A DNA stretch of 64,000 nt from an uncultured Acetobacteraceae bacterium (GTDB lineage Bacteria > Pseudomonadota > Alphaproteobacteria > Acetobacterales > Acetobacteraceae). The stretch covers positions 1 through 64,000 of the forward strand of contig CAITUP010000033.1 of assembly GCA_903895595.1 (NCBI GenBank). The letters run 5' to 3'. The position numbers were made by a program, and so were the translations under genes. Numbering within the stretch: the first letter of the stretch is position 1; each line of letters starts with the position of its first letter. Positions 8,310 through 17,596 of this stretch are shown here, piece by piece. Under the pieces are notes generated by a model. That model was not told the origin of the DNA and did no database searches. It saw only the letters and a list, made by a program, of their open reading frames with translations.

Positions 8310-9325
8310 GTCGGTGTCTCCTCTTGTGCCAGAATAATGCAATCGGCGGCGGCGAACGAGAGTGTCATGGTTTCGCCCTCGGCCACCGTCACGCTGGACA
8401 GAACCCGCAGCAGCGCCGGCCCCACCGCGACCAGATATTCGTAATGCCCACCGAGGTACAGACGCTGCCGCACCGTCCCCGACAACTGATTGTCCCCGCC
8501 GGAACCGATCACGATCCGGTCCGGCCGGATCATCGCGACACACGGCCCGGACGGCACCGGCCCCACCGAACGCAGCTGAGCCGCATCCGTCAACGGCAGA
8601 AAATTCGCGGGGCCGACGACATCGGCCACGAACGTATCGACCGGCGTGCCGTAAACCTGCACCGGGGTGCCCTGTTGGCGAATCGCCCCGTCGCGCATCA
8701 CCAGGATACGGTCCGACAACGACAAAGCCTCCGCCTGATCGTGCGTGACGTAAACAGTGGAAACGTTCAGTTCCCGCTGCAATTTGCGGATTTCGGCGCG
8801 CGTCTGATCCCGCAGTTTGGCATCCAAATTCGACAACGGCTCATCGAACAGCAGCACCGCCGGGGCGTGCACGATTGCTCGGGCCACCGCGACACGCTGC
8901 TGCTGCCCGCCGGACAATTGCTGCGACGACCGGTCGCGGAACGCGGCTAAACCGACCATTTCCAAAGCCCGCATCACGCGCTTGTCCACATCCCGGTCAC
9001 GCCGGATGCGCAATGGAAACGCCACGTTTTCGAACACTGTCAGATGCGGCCAGATGGCGTAGGACTGAAACACCATGCCGATGTCGCGATGATACGGCTC
9101 GATCATGATCCCGGCCGAGGAGTCGAACACCACGGTGCCATCGATGGCAATGAAGCCCTCTTCCGGTGTTTCCAGCCCGGCGATGCAGCGCAACGTCGTG
9201 GTTTTGCCGCAGCCGGAGGGGCCTAGAAGCGACACCAATTCGCCTTCGCCGATTTCGAAACTTATGCGGTCGATAATGGTCTTGTCGCCGTAGCGCTTGA
9301 CCAGATCGCGGACGACGATGCCCAT
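8300..9325 (-). CDS. ABC importer ATPase, Fe(III)/spermidine-putrescine type
   Basis: 341 residues. Walker A is GPSGCGKTT (residues 35-43), the signature is LSGGQQQRVAVARAI, Walker B is AVLLFDEPLSNLDAKLR and the switch histidine is in VYVTHDQAEALSLSDR. The C-terminal 100 residues form a TOBE-like regulatory domain, as in PotA and FbpC. It powers the permease encoded immediately upstream (10 bases apart) with the binding protein at 11083-12111. These families move ferric iron, polyamines, phosphonates or organic acids; the surrounding PrpD and enoyl-CoA hydratase genes favour an organic acid over iron (inference). Confidence 0.9.
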   Translation of the reverse strand: MGIVVRDLVKRYGDKTIIDRISFEIGEGELVSLLGPSGCGKTTTLRCIAGLETPEEGFIAIDGTVVFDSSAGIMIEPYHRDIGMVFQSYAIWPHLTVFENVAFPLRIRRDRDVDKRVMRALEMVGLAAFRDRSSQQLSGGQQQRVAVARAIVHAPAVLLFDEPLSNLDAKLRDQTRAEIRKLQRELNVSTVYVTHDQAEALSLSDRILVMRDGAIRQQGTPVQVYGTPVDTFVADVVGPANFLPLTDAAQLRSVGPVPSGPCVAMIRPDRIVIGSGGDNQLSGTVRQRLYLGGHYEYLVAVGPALLRVLSSVTVAEGETMTLSFAAADCIILAQEETPTWA

Positions 9326-9335
9326 ACGGAATCTC

Positions 9336-10991
9336 CTAAAGCCGCAACGACGCGCGGGCGACGACGGCCATCAGCGCGACGGTCATGATGGTGGTCACGA
9401 TCGACAGCGCGCTCGCCACGCCCCAGTTGGCATTTTCGAAAAACGCCCAGATGGAGATCGACAGCACCTGGGTCGAGGCTGTGTAGATCAGTGCCGCCGC
9501 CGCGATTTCCCGGAAATAGGCGATGAACAGCAGGAAATACCCGCTTTGCAGCGCCGGCCGCAGCAGCGGCAGGATGACCCGGCGGAAGCTTTGGATGCGG
9601 TTGGCGCCGGACGCCCAGGCCGCTTCCTCCAGCACTTTGTCCAACTGCACGATCTGCGCCCCGATGGTTTCGGTGGCATACGGTAAAAACCGCGCCATGT
9701 AGCAGAACACCAACACCCATAAAGTGCCGTAGATCGGCAAATAGACATAGGACCACAGGAAACCCAGCCCGATCACGATGCCGGGAATCCCGAACGGCAA
9801 CGACGCCAGAATATCCAGCGTCCGATGCCCCCGCGGTTTCAGGCGGTGAGTCGAATAGGCGATCAGCGTCCCCAGAATAAGCCCCAGAAAAGCACCGCCG
9901 CCAGCGACGAAAATCGTGTTCCAGAACGCCCGCATCATCCCCGGGCTATTCCAGATTTGCAGGTAATTCCGCCACGTGTACGCGGCCTCGAACGGGTTGG
10001 CGACGAAAAATTTGATCGCCGAGGTATAAATCAGCGCCAGCGTCGGAATGATAAACGCCATCGCGACGTAAAATAGGCTGACCGCGTTCGCCACGCCGCG
10101 CCACTTGCCCAGGTTCAGCGGCCGCACGCGATAGCCCTTGCCGGACACCGTCGGTGCCCCACGCCGGTGCATCACCCGCCGCTGGGCGAAAATGGTCAGG
10201 CCGGTGACGGCGCTCATGGACAGGCCGACCGCCGCCGCAAGACCGGTGTTGGGCGGGGAGAAGCTTGTCAGCAGATAGAGCTCAGTCGCCAGCGTGTTGA
10301 CGTGGCCGGGGATGCCCACCATCGCCGGGATCGCGAACTGCTCCACCGACAGCACGAAACACAGCAGCAGCGCCGACAGCATGGGAAACAGCATCAGCGG
10401 CACCGTCACCCGGCATACCACCTGCCAGGGCGTCGCGCCGGAGGCGTAGGCCGCCTCCTCCAGGCTGGAATCCATCGCGATCAGCGGGCCGCGTAACGTG
10501 AAAAACGCGAACGGAATAATGTGCAGAATTTGGATCCAGACGATCCCGCCGACCGAATAGATATCGAATTTAAGCCACGCTATTCCGAACCACTCTTCGA
10601 GAATATCGTTGAATATGCCGCCGGGGGACCCCAGGATCACCCAGGCCATGGCCAGAATGAAGCCGGGAAAGAAGAAGCTCAGGCCGACGGATGCCACCAT
10701 GGAGCGTTTGAAGCGGAAATTCGTCCGGTAAATCAGCCACGCCATCGCCGCGCCGCCGGCGGTGCTCGCCAGGGCCGTAACGGCGGAAATGAAGCAGGTC
10801 GTGACCAGCGTGTTGCCGATCGCCGCGCTGCCCAAATCCATCCAGTTTCGCAGCGTGAAGACCGAGGGTTGCCCCGGTCCGGCACTGCGGAAACTGCCGT
10901 ACAGCAACGATGCCAACGGCGTTAGGATCAATGCGGCGGTTATCGCGAACGTGAGGGCGAAGATCGCTTGGACCGCGCCTCGACCTTTCAT
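9336..10991 (-). CDS. ABC importer permease, two fused BPD domains (FbpB/AfuB-like)
   Basis: 551 residues from the ATG at 10991 (MKGRGAVQAIFALTF). Two copies of the inner-membrane permease domain are fused, each with several hydrophobic helices and an EAA loop contacting the ATPase: EEAAYASGATPWQVVCRVTV in the first half and EEAAWASGANRIQSFRRVIL in the second. This is the architecture of ferric-iron-type importers. The frame extends 16 codons further upstream, but those codons are translated palindromic repeat (copy B), so 10991 is preferred. Confidence 0.9.
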   Translation of the reverse strand: MKGRGAVQAIFALTFAITAALILTPLASLLYGSFRSAGPGQPSVFTLRNWMDLGSAAIGNTLVTTCFISAVTALASTAGGAAMAWLIYRTNFRFKRSMVASVGLSFFFPGFILAMAWVILGSPGGIFNDILEEWFGIAWLKFDIYSVGGIVWIQILHIIPFAFFTLRGPLIAMDSSLEEAAYASGATPWQVVCRVTVPLMLFPMLSALLLCFVLSVEQFAIPAMVGIPGHVNTLATELYLLTSFSPPNTGLAAAVGLSMSAVTGLTIFAQRRVMHRRGAPTVSGKGYRVRPLNLGKWRGVANAVSLFYVAMAFIIPTLALIYTSAIKFFVANPFEAAYTWRNYLQIWNSPGMMRAFWNTIFVAGGGAFLGLILGTLIAYSTHRLKPRGHRTLDILASLPFGIPGIVIGLGFLWSYVYLPIYGTLWVLVFCYMARFLPYATETIGAQIVQLDKVLEEAAWASGANRIQSFRRVILPLLRPALQSGYFLLFIAYFREIAAAALIYTASTQVLSISIWAFFENANWGVASALSIVTTIMTVALMAVVARASLRL

Positions 10992-10992
10992 A

Positions 10993-11071
10993 CCCGTCAT
11001 GGTCGGGCTTGACCCGACCAACCCAGGCCAACGAGGCACGAGGTGGTCGGGTCAAGCCCGACCATGACGGG
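10993..11071. repeat. Palindromic repeat, GTCATGGTCGGG family, copy B
   Basis: CCCGTCATGGTCGGGCTTGA at the left is mirrored by an arm ending AGCCCGACCATGACGGG at the right, with about 24 bases between arms. It lies in the gap between the binding-protein and permease genes of the Fe(III)-type importer, where a stem-loop could adjust relative expression of a highly expressed binding protein and its permease. Confidence 0.85.
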
Positions 11072-11082
11072 GCGACATGCCA

Positions 11083-12111
11083 TCATTGCAACCCGAACAC
11101 CGACCGCCATTCCTCGATCACCGCCTTCTGAAACGCCGGCGTCAGCATTTCCGAACTCAACAGGATCTTCTGCCCGTCCACGCCCGGCACCGCCTTGGGC
11201 GAACCGGCACCCGGCCGCGTGACGGGGGAGCCGATGGTGGACAGGATCGCCTTCTGCCCTTCCAGGCTGAGCGACCAATTCAGAAACAGCATCCCGGCCT
11301 CCGGGTGCGGCGCCTTTGCCGGCATCAGGAAGCAGTTGCCCACCGCCGGCACACCGGAGGCCGGAAAAATCGCCCTGATCGGCGCTTCATCGTTCAGCGC
11401 GGCAATGACCGGCGGATCGATCACCGCTGCCACCTGGATGTCGCCGCGGATCACCGCCTGCACAACGCCGGCGCTGCCGTTGAAGAATCGCACGCCGTTC
11501 GCCTTCAGGCGCTTGGCGACGTCCTTGATGCCTTGCTGGTCCCACACCGCCAGCATCGCCTGCACCGCGACCGACCGCCAGGGTGGGTCCATGCCGATCT
11601 TGCCCTGCCATTTCGGGTCGAAGAAATCGGTCCACTCCTTCGGCGCGTCTGCTTCTTTGACCTTGGTCTTGCTGGTCACCAGGCAGGACCGGTTCAAATG
11701 CGAGGTATAGATCTGATCGCGCGCCTTGAAATGCGCCGGATAGACGGCGGACTCCGGCGGCGTCCAGGTCCGCAACCAGCCTTGGTCGGACCATTTTAAC
11801 AATGTCTCGTCCCACAACGTCACTAACAGATCGGCGTCCGATGCGCCGGCCTGATATTCGGTGCCGAAGCGCTGCATCATCTCGGTGCTGCCCAGGCGGT
11901 TCGCCTCGACCGCGATCTTGGGAAACGCCTTCTGGAACTCGGCGATCCACAGATCGCCCAGCGGCGGCGGGATATTGTGCAGCAGATTGAGCTTACCCTG
12001 CTTCACGGCAGCCGCCGTCACGGCGACCATGTCCACACCATCCGCGAAAGCGGGGCTGGCGGCCGCCGCGACGAACGGCATTTGCAGCATGGAGCGCCGA
12101 AGCAGGGTCAT
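11083..12111 (-). CDS. Periplasmic binding protein of the Fe(III)-type ABC importer
   Basis: 342 residues with a cleavable signal peptide: MTLLRRSMLQMPFVAAAASP, then AFADG with predicted cleavage after AFA. The mature part has the type II binding-protein pattern: KLNLLHNIPPPLGDLWIAEF, FGTEYQAGASDADLLVTLWD, and a lobe with VQAVIRGDIQVAAVIDPPVI. It delivers ligand to the permease and ATPase encoded downstream. No tyrosine cluster of classical ferric-binding proteins is evident, so iron is not a safe guess. Confidence 0.85.
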   Translation of the reverse strand: MTLLRRSMLQMPFVAAAASPAFADGVDMVAVTAAAVKQGKLNLLHNIPPPLGDLWIAEFQKAFPKIAVEANRLGSTEMMQRFGTEYQAGASDADLLVTLWDETLLKWSDQGWLRTWTPPESAVYPAHFKARDQIYTSHLNRSCLVTSKTKVKEADAPKEWTDFFDPKWQGKIGMDPPWRSVAVQAMLAVWDQQGIKDVAKRLKANGVRFFNGSAGVVQAVIRGDIQVAAVIDPPVIAALNDEAPIRAIFPASGVPAVGNCFLMPAKAPHPEAGMLFLNWSLSLEGQKAILSTIGSPVTRPGAGSPKAVPGVDGQKILLSSEMLTPAFQKAVIEEWRSVFGLQ

Positions 12112-12178
12112 GGTGGTTCCTCCCTAATTTCCGGGAAGCATTTAGCCTGCCGAGCGGTGCTGCGATAGGCGCCCGAAC

Positions 12179-12943
12179 CTACCAGTTCGGGCGGCGTTTT
12201 TCGACGAAGGCCGACAGGCCCTCCTGCGCTTCCGGCAATTCGACGACCGCCGAAAGCGCATCCGCCACGTCCTCGATGCTCCGGTGCAGATCGAGCGCGT
12301 TTGCTCGGTGGAAGGCGTTGCGGCCGAAGCGCATCACGCTGGGGGCTTTGCTCGCCATCTCCTGTGCCAGGGCGCGGGCTTCGTCCAGCACGGTCTCGGT
12401 TGGGACGATGCGGTTGATCAGGCCCAGCGCCTCCGCCCGTTCGGCGGAGAACGCCTTGCCGCCGAACAGCAGTTCGAATGCTCGGTGGCGGCCGATGATC
12501 TTGGGCAGGATGACGAAATGGATGGCGGGGATCAGGCCGACATCGATCTCCGGGTAGCCGAACGTCGCGTTTTCGCCCGCCACGATCATGTCGCAAGACA
12601 CCGCCAGCGTCATGCCGCCAGCGCGGGCGGCACCGGACACGGCGGCGATGGACGGCTTGCCCAACCGGTACTGCACATCGTTGTATTCAACGTAGAGCCG
12701 CTCCAGGAACTGCCGCATGTCCCGCCCCGGCCTGCCTTTGACGATGTCCAGGTCCAGCCCGGCGCAGAACACTTTTGGGTTTGCACTGGTCAGCAGCACG
12801 GCCCGCGCCGCGTCGTCCGCCGCCGCTCGGCGGAAGGCGGCGATGACGCCCTCGATCAGTTCGAGGCTGAGGGCGTTGACCGGCGGGCGGTCGATGACGA
12901 TTTCCGCGACGCGGTCGCGGACTTCGTAGTGGATTCCGGACAT
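12179..12943 (-). CDS. Enoyl-CoA hydratase/isomerase family protein
   Basis: 254 residues from the ATG at 12943 (MSGIHYEVRDRVAEIVIDRP). Crotonase-fold features are VNALSLELIEGVIAAF, VFCAGLDLDIVKGR, the oxyanion-hole segment IAAVSGAARAGGMTLAVSCD and FGYPEIDVGLIPAI, where the Glu sits at the usual catalytic position. The reaction is probably hydration or isomerisation of an acyl-CoA. The open frame reaches 13495, but upstream it is the opposite-phase shadow of the SDR gene. It ends 67 bases before the binding-protein gene, in one transcription direction. Confidence 0.88.
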   Translation of the reverse strand: MSGIHYEVRDRVAEIVIDRPPVNALSLELIEGVIAAFRRAAADDAARAVLLTSANPKVFCAGLDLDIVKGRPGRDMRQFLERLYVEYNDVQYRLGKPSIAAVSGAARAGGMTLAVSCDMIVAGENATFGYPEIDVGLIPAIHFVILPKIIGRHRAFELLFGGKAFSAERAEALGLINRIVPTETVLDEARALAQEMASKAPSVMRFGRNAFHRANALDLHRSIEDVADALSAVVELPEAQEGLSAFVEKRRPNW

Positions 12944-12954
12944 GCGGCTTGCCC

Positions 12955-13698
12955 CTATTGCGCGATGTAGCCGCCGTCGATGACCAGCTCCGTCCCGGTC
13001 ACGAACGAGGCTTCGTCGGACGCCAGGAACAGCACGCCGTACGCGACCTCGATCGGTTCCCCCAGCCGCCGCAGCGGCGTCGCGGCGATCTTCGTCGCTC
13101 GGCCAGCCTGGTTCGTGGCGTTCAGCATCGGCGGCATGTAGCCGGGATGCACCGAGTTCACCCGGATGCCCATCGGCCCGTACTTCGCCGCCGCGGCCTT
13201 GGTATAGATGCGGACCGCGCCCTTGGACGCGGCATAGCCGGGATGGCTGTCCTGGCTGCCGACGAAACCCATGATGGACGAGATATTCACGATCGAGCCG
13301 CGCCCGGCCTTCGCCATTTCCGCCGCCGCGTGCTTGGTGCCCAGGAACACGCTGGTCGCATTCACGTTCATGATCCTCTGCCAGCCTTCCAGCAGATCGA
13401 CATCGCCGACCGCGCTGCCGGAGATGCCGGCGTTGTTCACCAAGATATCCAGCTTGCCGTAGGTGGCGACGGTCTCGGCGATCAGGCGCTGCCAATCGGC
13501 CTCATGCGTCACATCGGTGCGGATGAAGCGCGCGCGTCCCTGGCCGGCGTTGAGGTCGGCGGCGAGGGCTTCGCCTTCTTTTTCCAGCACGTCGGCGATC
13601 ACCACCGCCGCGCCCTGTTCGGAGAACAGCCGCACCTCGGCCTCCCCCATGCCGTGCGCGCCACCGGTTACGATGGCAATTTTTCCCGCGAGCCGCAT
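12955..13698 (-). CDS. Short-chain dehydrogenase/reductase (SDR)
   Basis: 247 residues, classical SDR. The cofactor motif is TGGAHGMGE near residue 11, followed by NNAGISG, the catalytic Ser in INISSIMGFVG and the YxxxK pair in GYAASKGAV. The end, ELVIDGGYIAQ, is typical. Probably an NAD(P)-dependent oxidation of a hydroxyacid or hydroxyacyl-CoA. It is the first gene of the minus-strand run that leads through the hydratase, importer and PrpD genes. Confidence 0.9.
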   Translation of the reverse strand: MRLAGKIAIVTGGAHGMGEAEVRLFSEQGAAVVIADVLEKEGEALAADLNAGQGRARFIRTDVTHEADWQRLIAETVATYGKLDILVNNAGISGSAVGDVDLLEGWQRIMNVNATSVFLGTKHAAAEMAKAGRGSIVNISSIMGFVGSQDSHPGYAASKGAVRIYTKAAAAKYGPMGIRVNSVHPGYMPPMLNATNQAGRATKIAATPLRRLGEPIEVAYGVLFLASDEASFVTGTELVIDGGYIAQ

Positions 13699-13868
13699 GT
13701 TTTTTCTCCGTTGTTGGGAATCGATCTGCCGGGATCATCGGCCGATCCCTGCACCGGGGCAACACCGTCAGCCGCCGAAAAAAAATCGCGCGGCGTTAAC
13801 GTTTTTTTAACCATTCCACCGTACATTCTCATGCGTTCGGCTTTCACAATCTCTCCAGGAAATTCCTC
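13699..13868. other. Divergent intergenic region between SDR and chemoreceptor
   Basis: 170 bases with AT-rich patches (a run of eight A and the sequence GTTAACGTTTTTTTAAC at about 13794-13812), unlike the coding DNA around it. It must hold the promoters of both divergent transcripts. I see no convincing -35/-10 pair. AGGAAATTCCTC directly precedes the chemoreceptor ATG. Confidence 0.4.
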
Positions 13869-15202
13869 ATGCAAAACGATAACGATCGCGGCGCCCGCCT
13901 CCGGTTCATGAATATCGACCAGGAAACCAGCCGGCTGCTCGCCGGGTTCTGGCCAACCGCCGAAAGGGCGTTGCCCGATCTGCTGGAAGCCTTTTACCGC
14001 CACGTCACGCAAGTCCCCGAACTCGCCAAGCTGCTCGGCAGCGACATCCCGCGCTTGAAATCGGCGAAGGGATCGCACTGGGCGCGGCTGTTTTCCGGCC
14101 GTTTCGACGACGCCTATTTCAACGGCGTGCGGACGATCGGGTTGGTACACAACAAGATCGGGCTGGAACCGCGCTGGTATATCGGCGGCTATAATTTCGT
14201 TCTGAGCGAGCTCAGCGCGCTCGCGGTCAAAGCGCACCGCTGGTCGCCTGGGAAGGCAGCTGCGATGGTCCGAGCGATCAATTGCGCGGTGATGCTGGAT
14301 ATGGATCTGGCGATCTCGGTGTACCAGGAAGCGATGTTGGGCGAGCGGGCGGAACGCGGCAAAAAGGTCGATGTATTGACCCAGGCGTTCGAATCGAAGG
14401 TCGGGCAGTTGGTCGGACGGTCGCCGGCGCGGCGACGGAGTTGAAAGCCACCGCCGACTCGATGACGGACACCGCCAGCCAGACCATGCAGCAGGCCTCC
14501 AACGTCGCGGCTGCCGCCGAGGAGGCCAGCACCAATGTGCAGACCGTCGCCAGCGCGGCCGAAGAACTCTCGTCCTCGATCTCCGAAATCTCCCGCCAGG
14601 TCGCGCAATCGGCGAAAATCGCGGGCAAGGCGGCGGACGATGCGAAACGCACCGACACCGTCGTCCGCGCGTTGGCGGAGGGCGCGCGCACCATCGGCGA
14701 AGTCGTCGGTCTGATCAGCAATATTGCCGGTCAGACGAATCTGCTGGCACTGAACGCCACGATCGAAGCGGCGCGGGCGGGCGATGCCGGTAAGGGGTTC
14801 GCGGTGGTGGCGAGCGAGGTGAAAAGTCTGGCGACTCAGACCTCCAAAGCGACCGAACAGATCGGGCAGCAGATCGGGCAGATCCAGTCCGCCACCGCCG
14901 AGGCCGTCGCCGCGATCCAGGGCATTGCCGCGACGATCGGGGAGGTGAACGAGATCGCCGCCGCCATCGCCGCCGCGGTCGAGGAACAGGGGGCCGCCAC
15001 CCAGGAAATCGCCCGCAACGTGCAGCAGGCGGCCGCCGGAACACAGGAGGTCACGTCCAATATCGCCGGTGTCAGCCAGGGTGCCAGCAGCACCAGCTCC
15101 GCCGTCGAGCGGGTGTTGACGGCCGTGGACGCGTTGTCGCGGCAATCCGATCAGTTGAACGGGGAGGTTGGGCGCTTCATCGCGGATGTGAGGGCGGCAT
15201 AG
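13869..15202 (+). pseudogene. Globin-coupled methyl-accepting chemotaxis protein, frameshifted
   Basis: The first frame (13869-14444) encodes a protoglobin-like sensor domain of about 180 residues with a proximal haem His at residue 94 (GLVHNKIGLEPRWYIGGYNF). The second frame (through to 15202) encodes a chemoreceptor signalling domain with the hairpin tip IGLISNIAGQTNLLALNATI-type sequence (here VVGLISNIAGQTNLLALNAT). The frames join at SKVGQLVG near 14413-14417, where one missing base turns LVG-TVAGAATELKATADSM into LVGRSPARRRS-stop. No transmembrane segment is present, so it would be a soluble oxygen or redox sensor that signals to CheA. Either a recent loss or a sequencing error. Confidence 0.85.
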
Positions 15203-15249
15203 GGGGGCTGATCCAGGGGGATCGCATATGGCGGATTTCCGACACTTTC

Positions 15250-15367
15250 CGTCATGGTCGGGCCTGACCCGACCATCTCGGGCCAATGGGGCACCGTTCG
15301 AAAAACCCTGTCTTTTCAATGGTGTGTAAAATCGCAGAAGATGGTCGGGTCAGGCCCGACCATGACG
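15250..15367. repeat. Palindromic repeat, GTCATGGTCGGG family, copy C
   Basis: Arms CGTCATGGTCGGGCCTGACC at the left and its complement ending CAGGCCCGACCATGACG at the right are separated by about 60 bases. It fills much of the 253-base gap between the chemoreceptor and hisD. The rest of the gap shows no gene. Confidence 0.85.
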
Positions 15368-15455
15368 AGTGGGGGCGCCAAAGGTCATATGCGATAGCCC
15401 TGGGGGCTGATCGTACCCCCATGACGCCATCCCCGGCTTCCGCTAAACGGCATTC

Positions 15456-16739
15456 ATGATCCGCCTCACCACAGCATCCCCCGCCTTCGAACCCGCTTTC
15501 GCCGCTTTGCTCGGCCAAGCGCGCGAGACGACGGAAACCGTCGACCACGCGGTCGCGGCCATTATCGCCGCGATCCGCGCGCGCGGCGATGACGCTCTGA
15601 CGGAATACACGACCCGGTTCGACCGGTTCGTGCCTTCCAGCCTGCGGATCACGGACGCGGAGATCGATGCCGCGACTGCCGGCATTCCGGAGGAACTGGC
15701 GGCGGCTTTGGACCTCGCCGCCACGCGGATCGAGGCTTTTCACAAGGCGCAGCTGCCGGCCGACATCCGCTACACCGACGACGCCGGGCTGACGCTGGGC
15801 ATGCGCTGGGGCGCGCTGGATTCCGTCGGCATCTATGTGCCCGGCGGCAAGGCGGCCTATCCGTCATCCGTCCTGATGAACGCGATTCCAGCCCGAGCGG
15901 CGGGGGTGGCGCGGATCGCGATGTGCGTGCCGACGCCGGATGGGGTTTTGAATCCGCTGGTCCTCGCGGCGGCGCGGCGGGCGGGGGTTTCCGAAATCTA
16001 CCGCGTCGGCGGGGCGCAGGCGGTGGCGGCTTTGGCCTACGGCACCGCGACCATCGCGCCGGTGGACCGCATCGTCGGGCCCGGCAACGCCTATGTCGCC
16101 GAGGCCAAGCGCCAGGTGTTCGGCCGCGTCGGCATCGACAACATCGCCGGCCCGTCGGAGGTTGTGGTCATCGCCGACGCGAACAACGACCCGCGGCGGG
16201 TCGCCATCGACCTTCTGGCGCAAGCCGAGCATGACGAGGCCGCGCAGTCCATTCTGATCACCGACAGCGCGGCTTTCGCGGATGCGGTGGCGGCCGCGGT
16301 GTTGGCGGAATTGCCGACATTGCCGCGTCAGGCCATCGCGGGGGCGAGCTGGGACGCGCACGGCGCCATTATCCTGGTGCGGAACTGGGATGAGGCGGTT
16401 GCTCTGTGCGACCGGCTGGCCCCCGAGCACTTGCAGATCATGGTGCCGGAGCCGGAGACGCTGTTCGCTCGGGTCAGGCACGCGGGGGCGGCGTTCCTCG
16501 GGCCGTTCTGTCCGGAGGCGGTGGGCGATTACGTCGCGGGGCCGAACCATGTGCTGCCGACGGGGCGGACGGCGCGGTTTGCGTCCGGGCTGTCGGTGTT
16601 CGACTTCCTGAAGCGCACGACCTGGGTGTCGGCGGACCAGGCGGCGTTGGATCGGGTGGGGCCGGCGGCGGTGGCGCTGGCGGAGGCCGAGGGGTTGCAG
16701 GCGCATGGGCGGAGCGTGGCGGTGCGGTTGAGCCGGTAA
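15456..16739 (+). CDS. hisD: Histidinol dehydrogenase
   Basis: 427 residues. It catalyses the last two steps of histidine synthesis, L-histidinol to L-histidine with 2 NAD+ and Zn2+. Seen: YVPGGKAAYPSSVLMNAIPA, GPGNAYVAEAKRQVFG, GIDNIAGPSEVVVIAD, the zinc-site QAEHDEAAQ (His259) and the catalytic pair Glu324-His325 in LAPEHLQIM. Length and motifs are normal. It precedes infA, an order seen in other Alphaproteobacteria. Confidence 0.97.
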   Translation: MIRLTTASPAFEPAFAALLGQARETTETVDHAVAAIIAAIRARGDDALTEYTTRFDRFVPSSLRITDAEIDAATAGIPEELAAALDLAATRIEAFHKAQLPADIRYTDDAGLTLGMRWGALDSVGIYVPGGKAAYPSSVLMNAIPARAAGVARIAMCVPTPDGVLNPLVLAAARRAGVSEIYRVGGAQAVAALAYGTATIAPVDRIVGPGNAYVAEAKRQVFGRVGIDNIAGPSEVVVIADANNDPRRVAIDLLAQAEHDEAAQSILITDSAAFADAVAAAVLAELPTLPRQAIAGASWDAHGAIILVRNWDEAVALCDRLAPEHLQIMVPEPETLFARVRHAGAAFLGPFCPEAVGDYVAGPNHVLPTGRTARFASGLSVFDFLKRTTWVSADQAALDRVGPAAVALAEAEGLQAHGRSVAVRLSR

Positions 16740-16742
16740 AAC

Positions 16743-16771
16743 TTGACCTTTCGGACGGCGGCGATCATAAA
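16743..16771 (+). promoter_or_regulatory. Candidate sigma-70 promoter for infA
   Basis: TTGACC (16743-16748) and CATAAA (16766-16771) are 17 bases apart and end 30 bases before the infA start. The -35 box is close to consensus and the -10 box is weak. Prediction by eye only. Confidence 0.4.
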
Positions 16772-16801
16772 CCCGCCGGTTTAACCCAATGATGAGGCCT
16801 G

Positions 16802-17020
16802 ATGTCAAAAGAAGACATGATCGAATTCAGCGGCATGGTGGACGAATTGCTCCCCAATGCCATGTTCCGCGTGAAGCTCGACAACGGACATGCGATCCTG
16901 GCGCATACCAGCGGCAAGATGCGCAAGAACCGCATCCGCGTGCTCGCGGGCGACCGGGTGAACGTCGAAATGACACCCTACGACCTCAGCAAGGGACGCA
17001 TCACCTTCCGGTTCAAATAA
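16802..17020 (+). CDS. infA: Translation initiation factor IF-1
   Basis: 72 residues, an S1-like OB fold protein that binds the 30S A site during initiation. It starts [20 protein letters not shown] and includes [40 protein letters not shown] and [11 protein letters not shown], all characteristic. The next gene starts directly after its stop codon. Confidence 0.98.
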   Translation: MSKEDMIEFSGMVDELLPNAMFRVKLDNGHAILAHTSGKMRKNRIRVLAGDRVNVEMTPYDLSKGRITFRFK

Positions 17021-17596
17021 ATGACCGGAACCCCGCTGGTGCTGGCCTCCTCCAGCCCGCGGCGCCTCATGCTCCTCGCCCAGTTGGGCATTACGCCCGC
17101 GCGCGTGGTCTCCCCCGATATCGACGAAACGCCGCTGCGCGATGAGCAGCCGCGGCCGTATGCCCAGCGGATGGCACGCGGCAAGGCGGCGGCGGTGTCT
17201 GAACCGGGGGCTTTCGTGCTGGCCGGGGATACCGTGGTCGCCGTGGGGCGGCGCATTCTGCCCAAGGCGGAAACGGAACAAGAGGCGCGGGCCTGCCTGA
17301 AGCTGCTGTCCGGGCGGCGGCATCATGTGCTGACGGCAATTGCTCTGACCGCGCCGGACGGGCGCGTGGTAGAGCGTCTGTCGGAAAGCACCGTCATCTT
17401 CAACCGGCTGACGCAGCCTCAGGTCGATGCTTATGTCGCGTCCGGCGAATGGCAGGGGAAAGCCGGCGGCTACGCGATCAACGGCGTGGCCGCGAGCTTC
17501 ATCCGGTTCCTGTCCGGCAGCTACTCCGGCGTCGTGGGCCTGCCGCTGTTCGAAACCGCGCAGTTGCTGCGGGGGTTCGGCTGGGCGCTGCCGTGA
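17021..17596 (+). CDS. maf: Maf family nucleoside triphosphate pyrophosphatase
   Basis: 191 residues. Maf proteins hydrolyse non-canonical or modified nucleoside triphosphates (house-cleaning). The family opening LVLASSSPRRLMLLAQLGI, the ARGKAAAV segment, the catalytic-region VLAGDTVVAVGRRILPKAET and the GYAINGVAASFIRFLSGSYS loop are seen. It starts immediately after infA and overlaps the next start (GTGA). Confidence 0.93.
   Translation: MTGTPLVLASSSPRRLMLLAQLGITPARVVSPDIDETPLRDEQPRPYAQRMARGKAAAVSEPGAFVLAGDTVVAVGRRILPKAETEQEARACLKLLSGRRHHVLTAIALTAPDGRVVERLSESTVIFNRLTQPQVDAYVASGEWQGKAGGYAINGVAASFIRFLSGSYSGVVGLPLFETAQLLRGFGWALP

Noticed and set aside
10992-11039. Extra N-terminus of the ABC permease (MPRWPGLVGSSPTMTG)
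   Set aside because: Also translated repeat; the hydrophobic first helix follows directly from the ATG at 10991.
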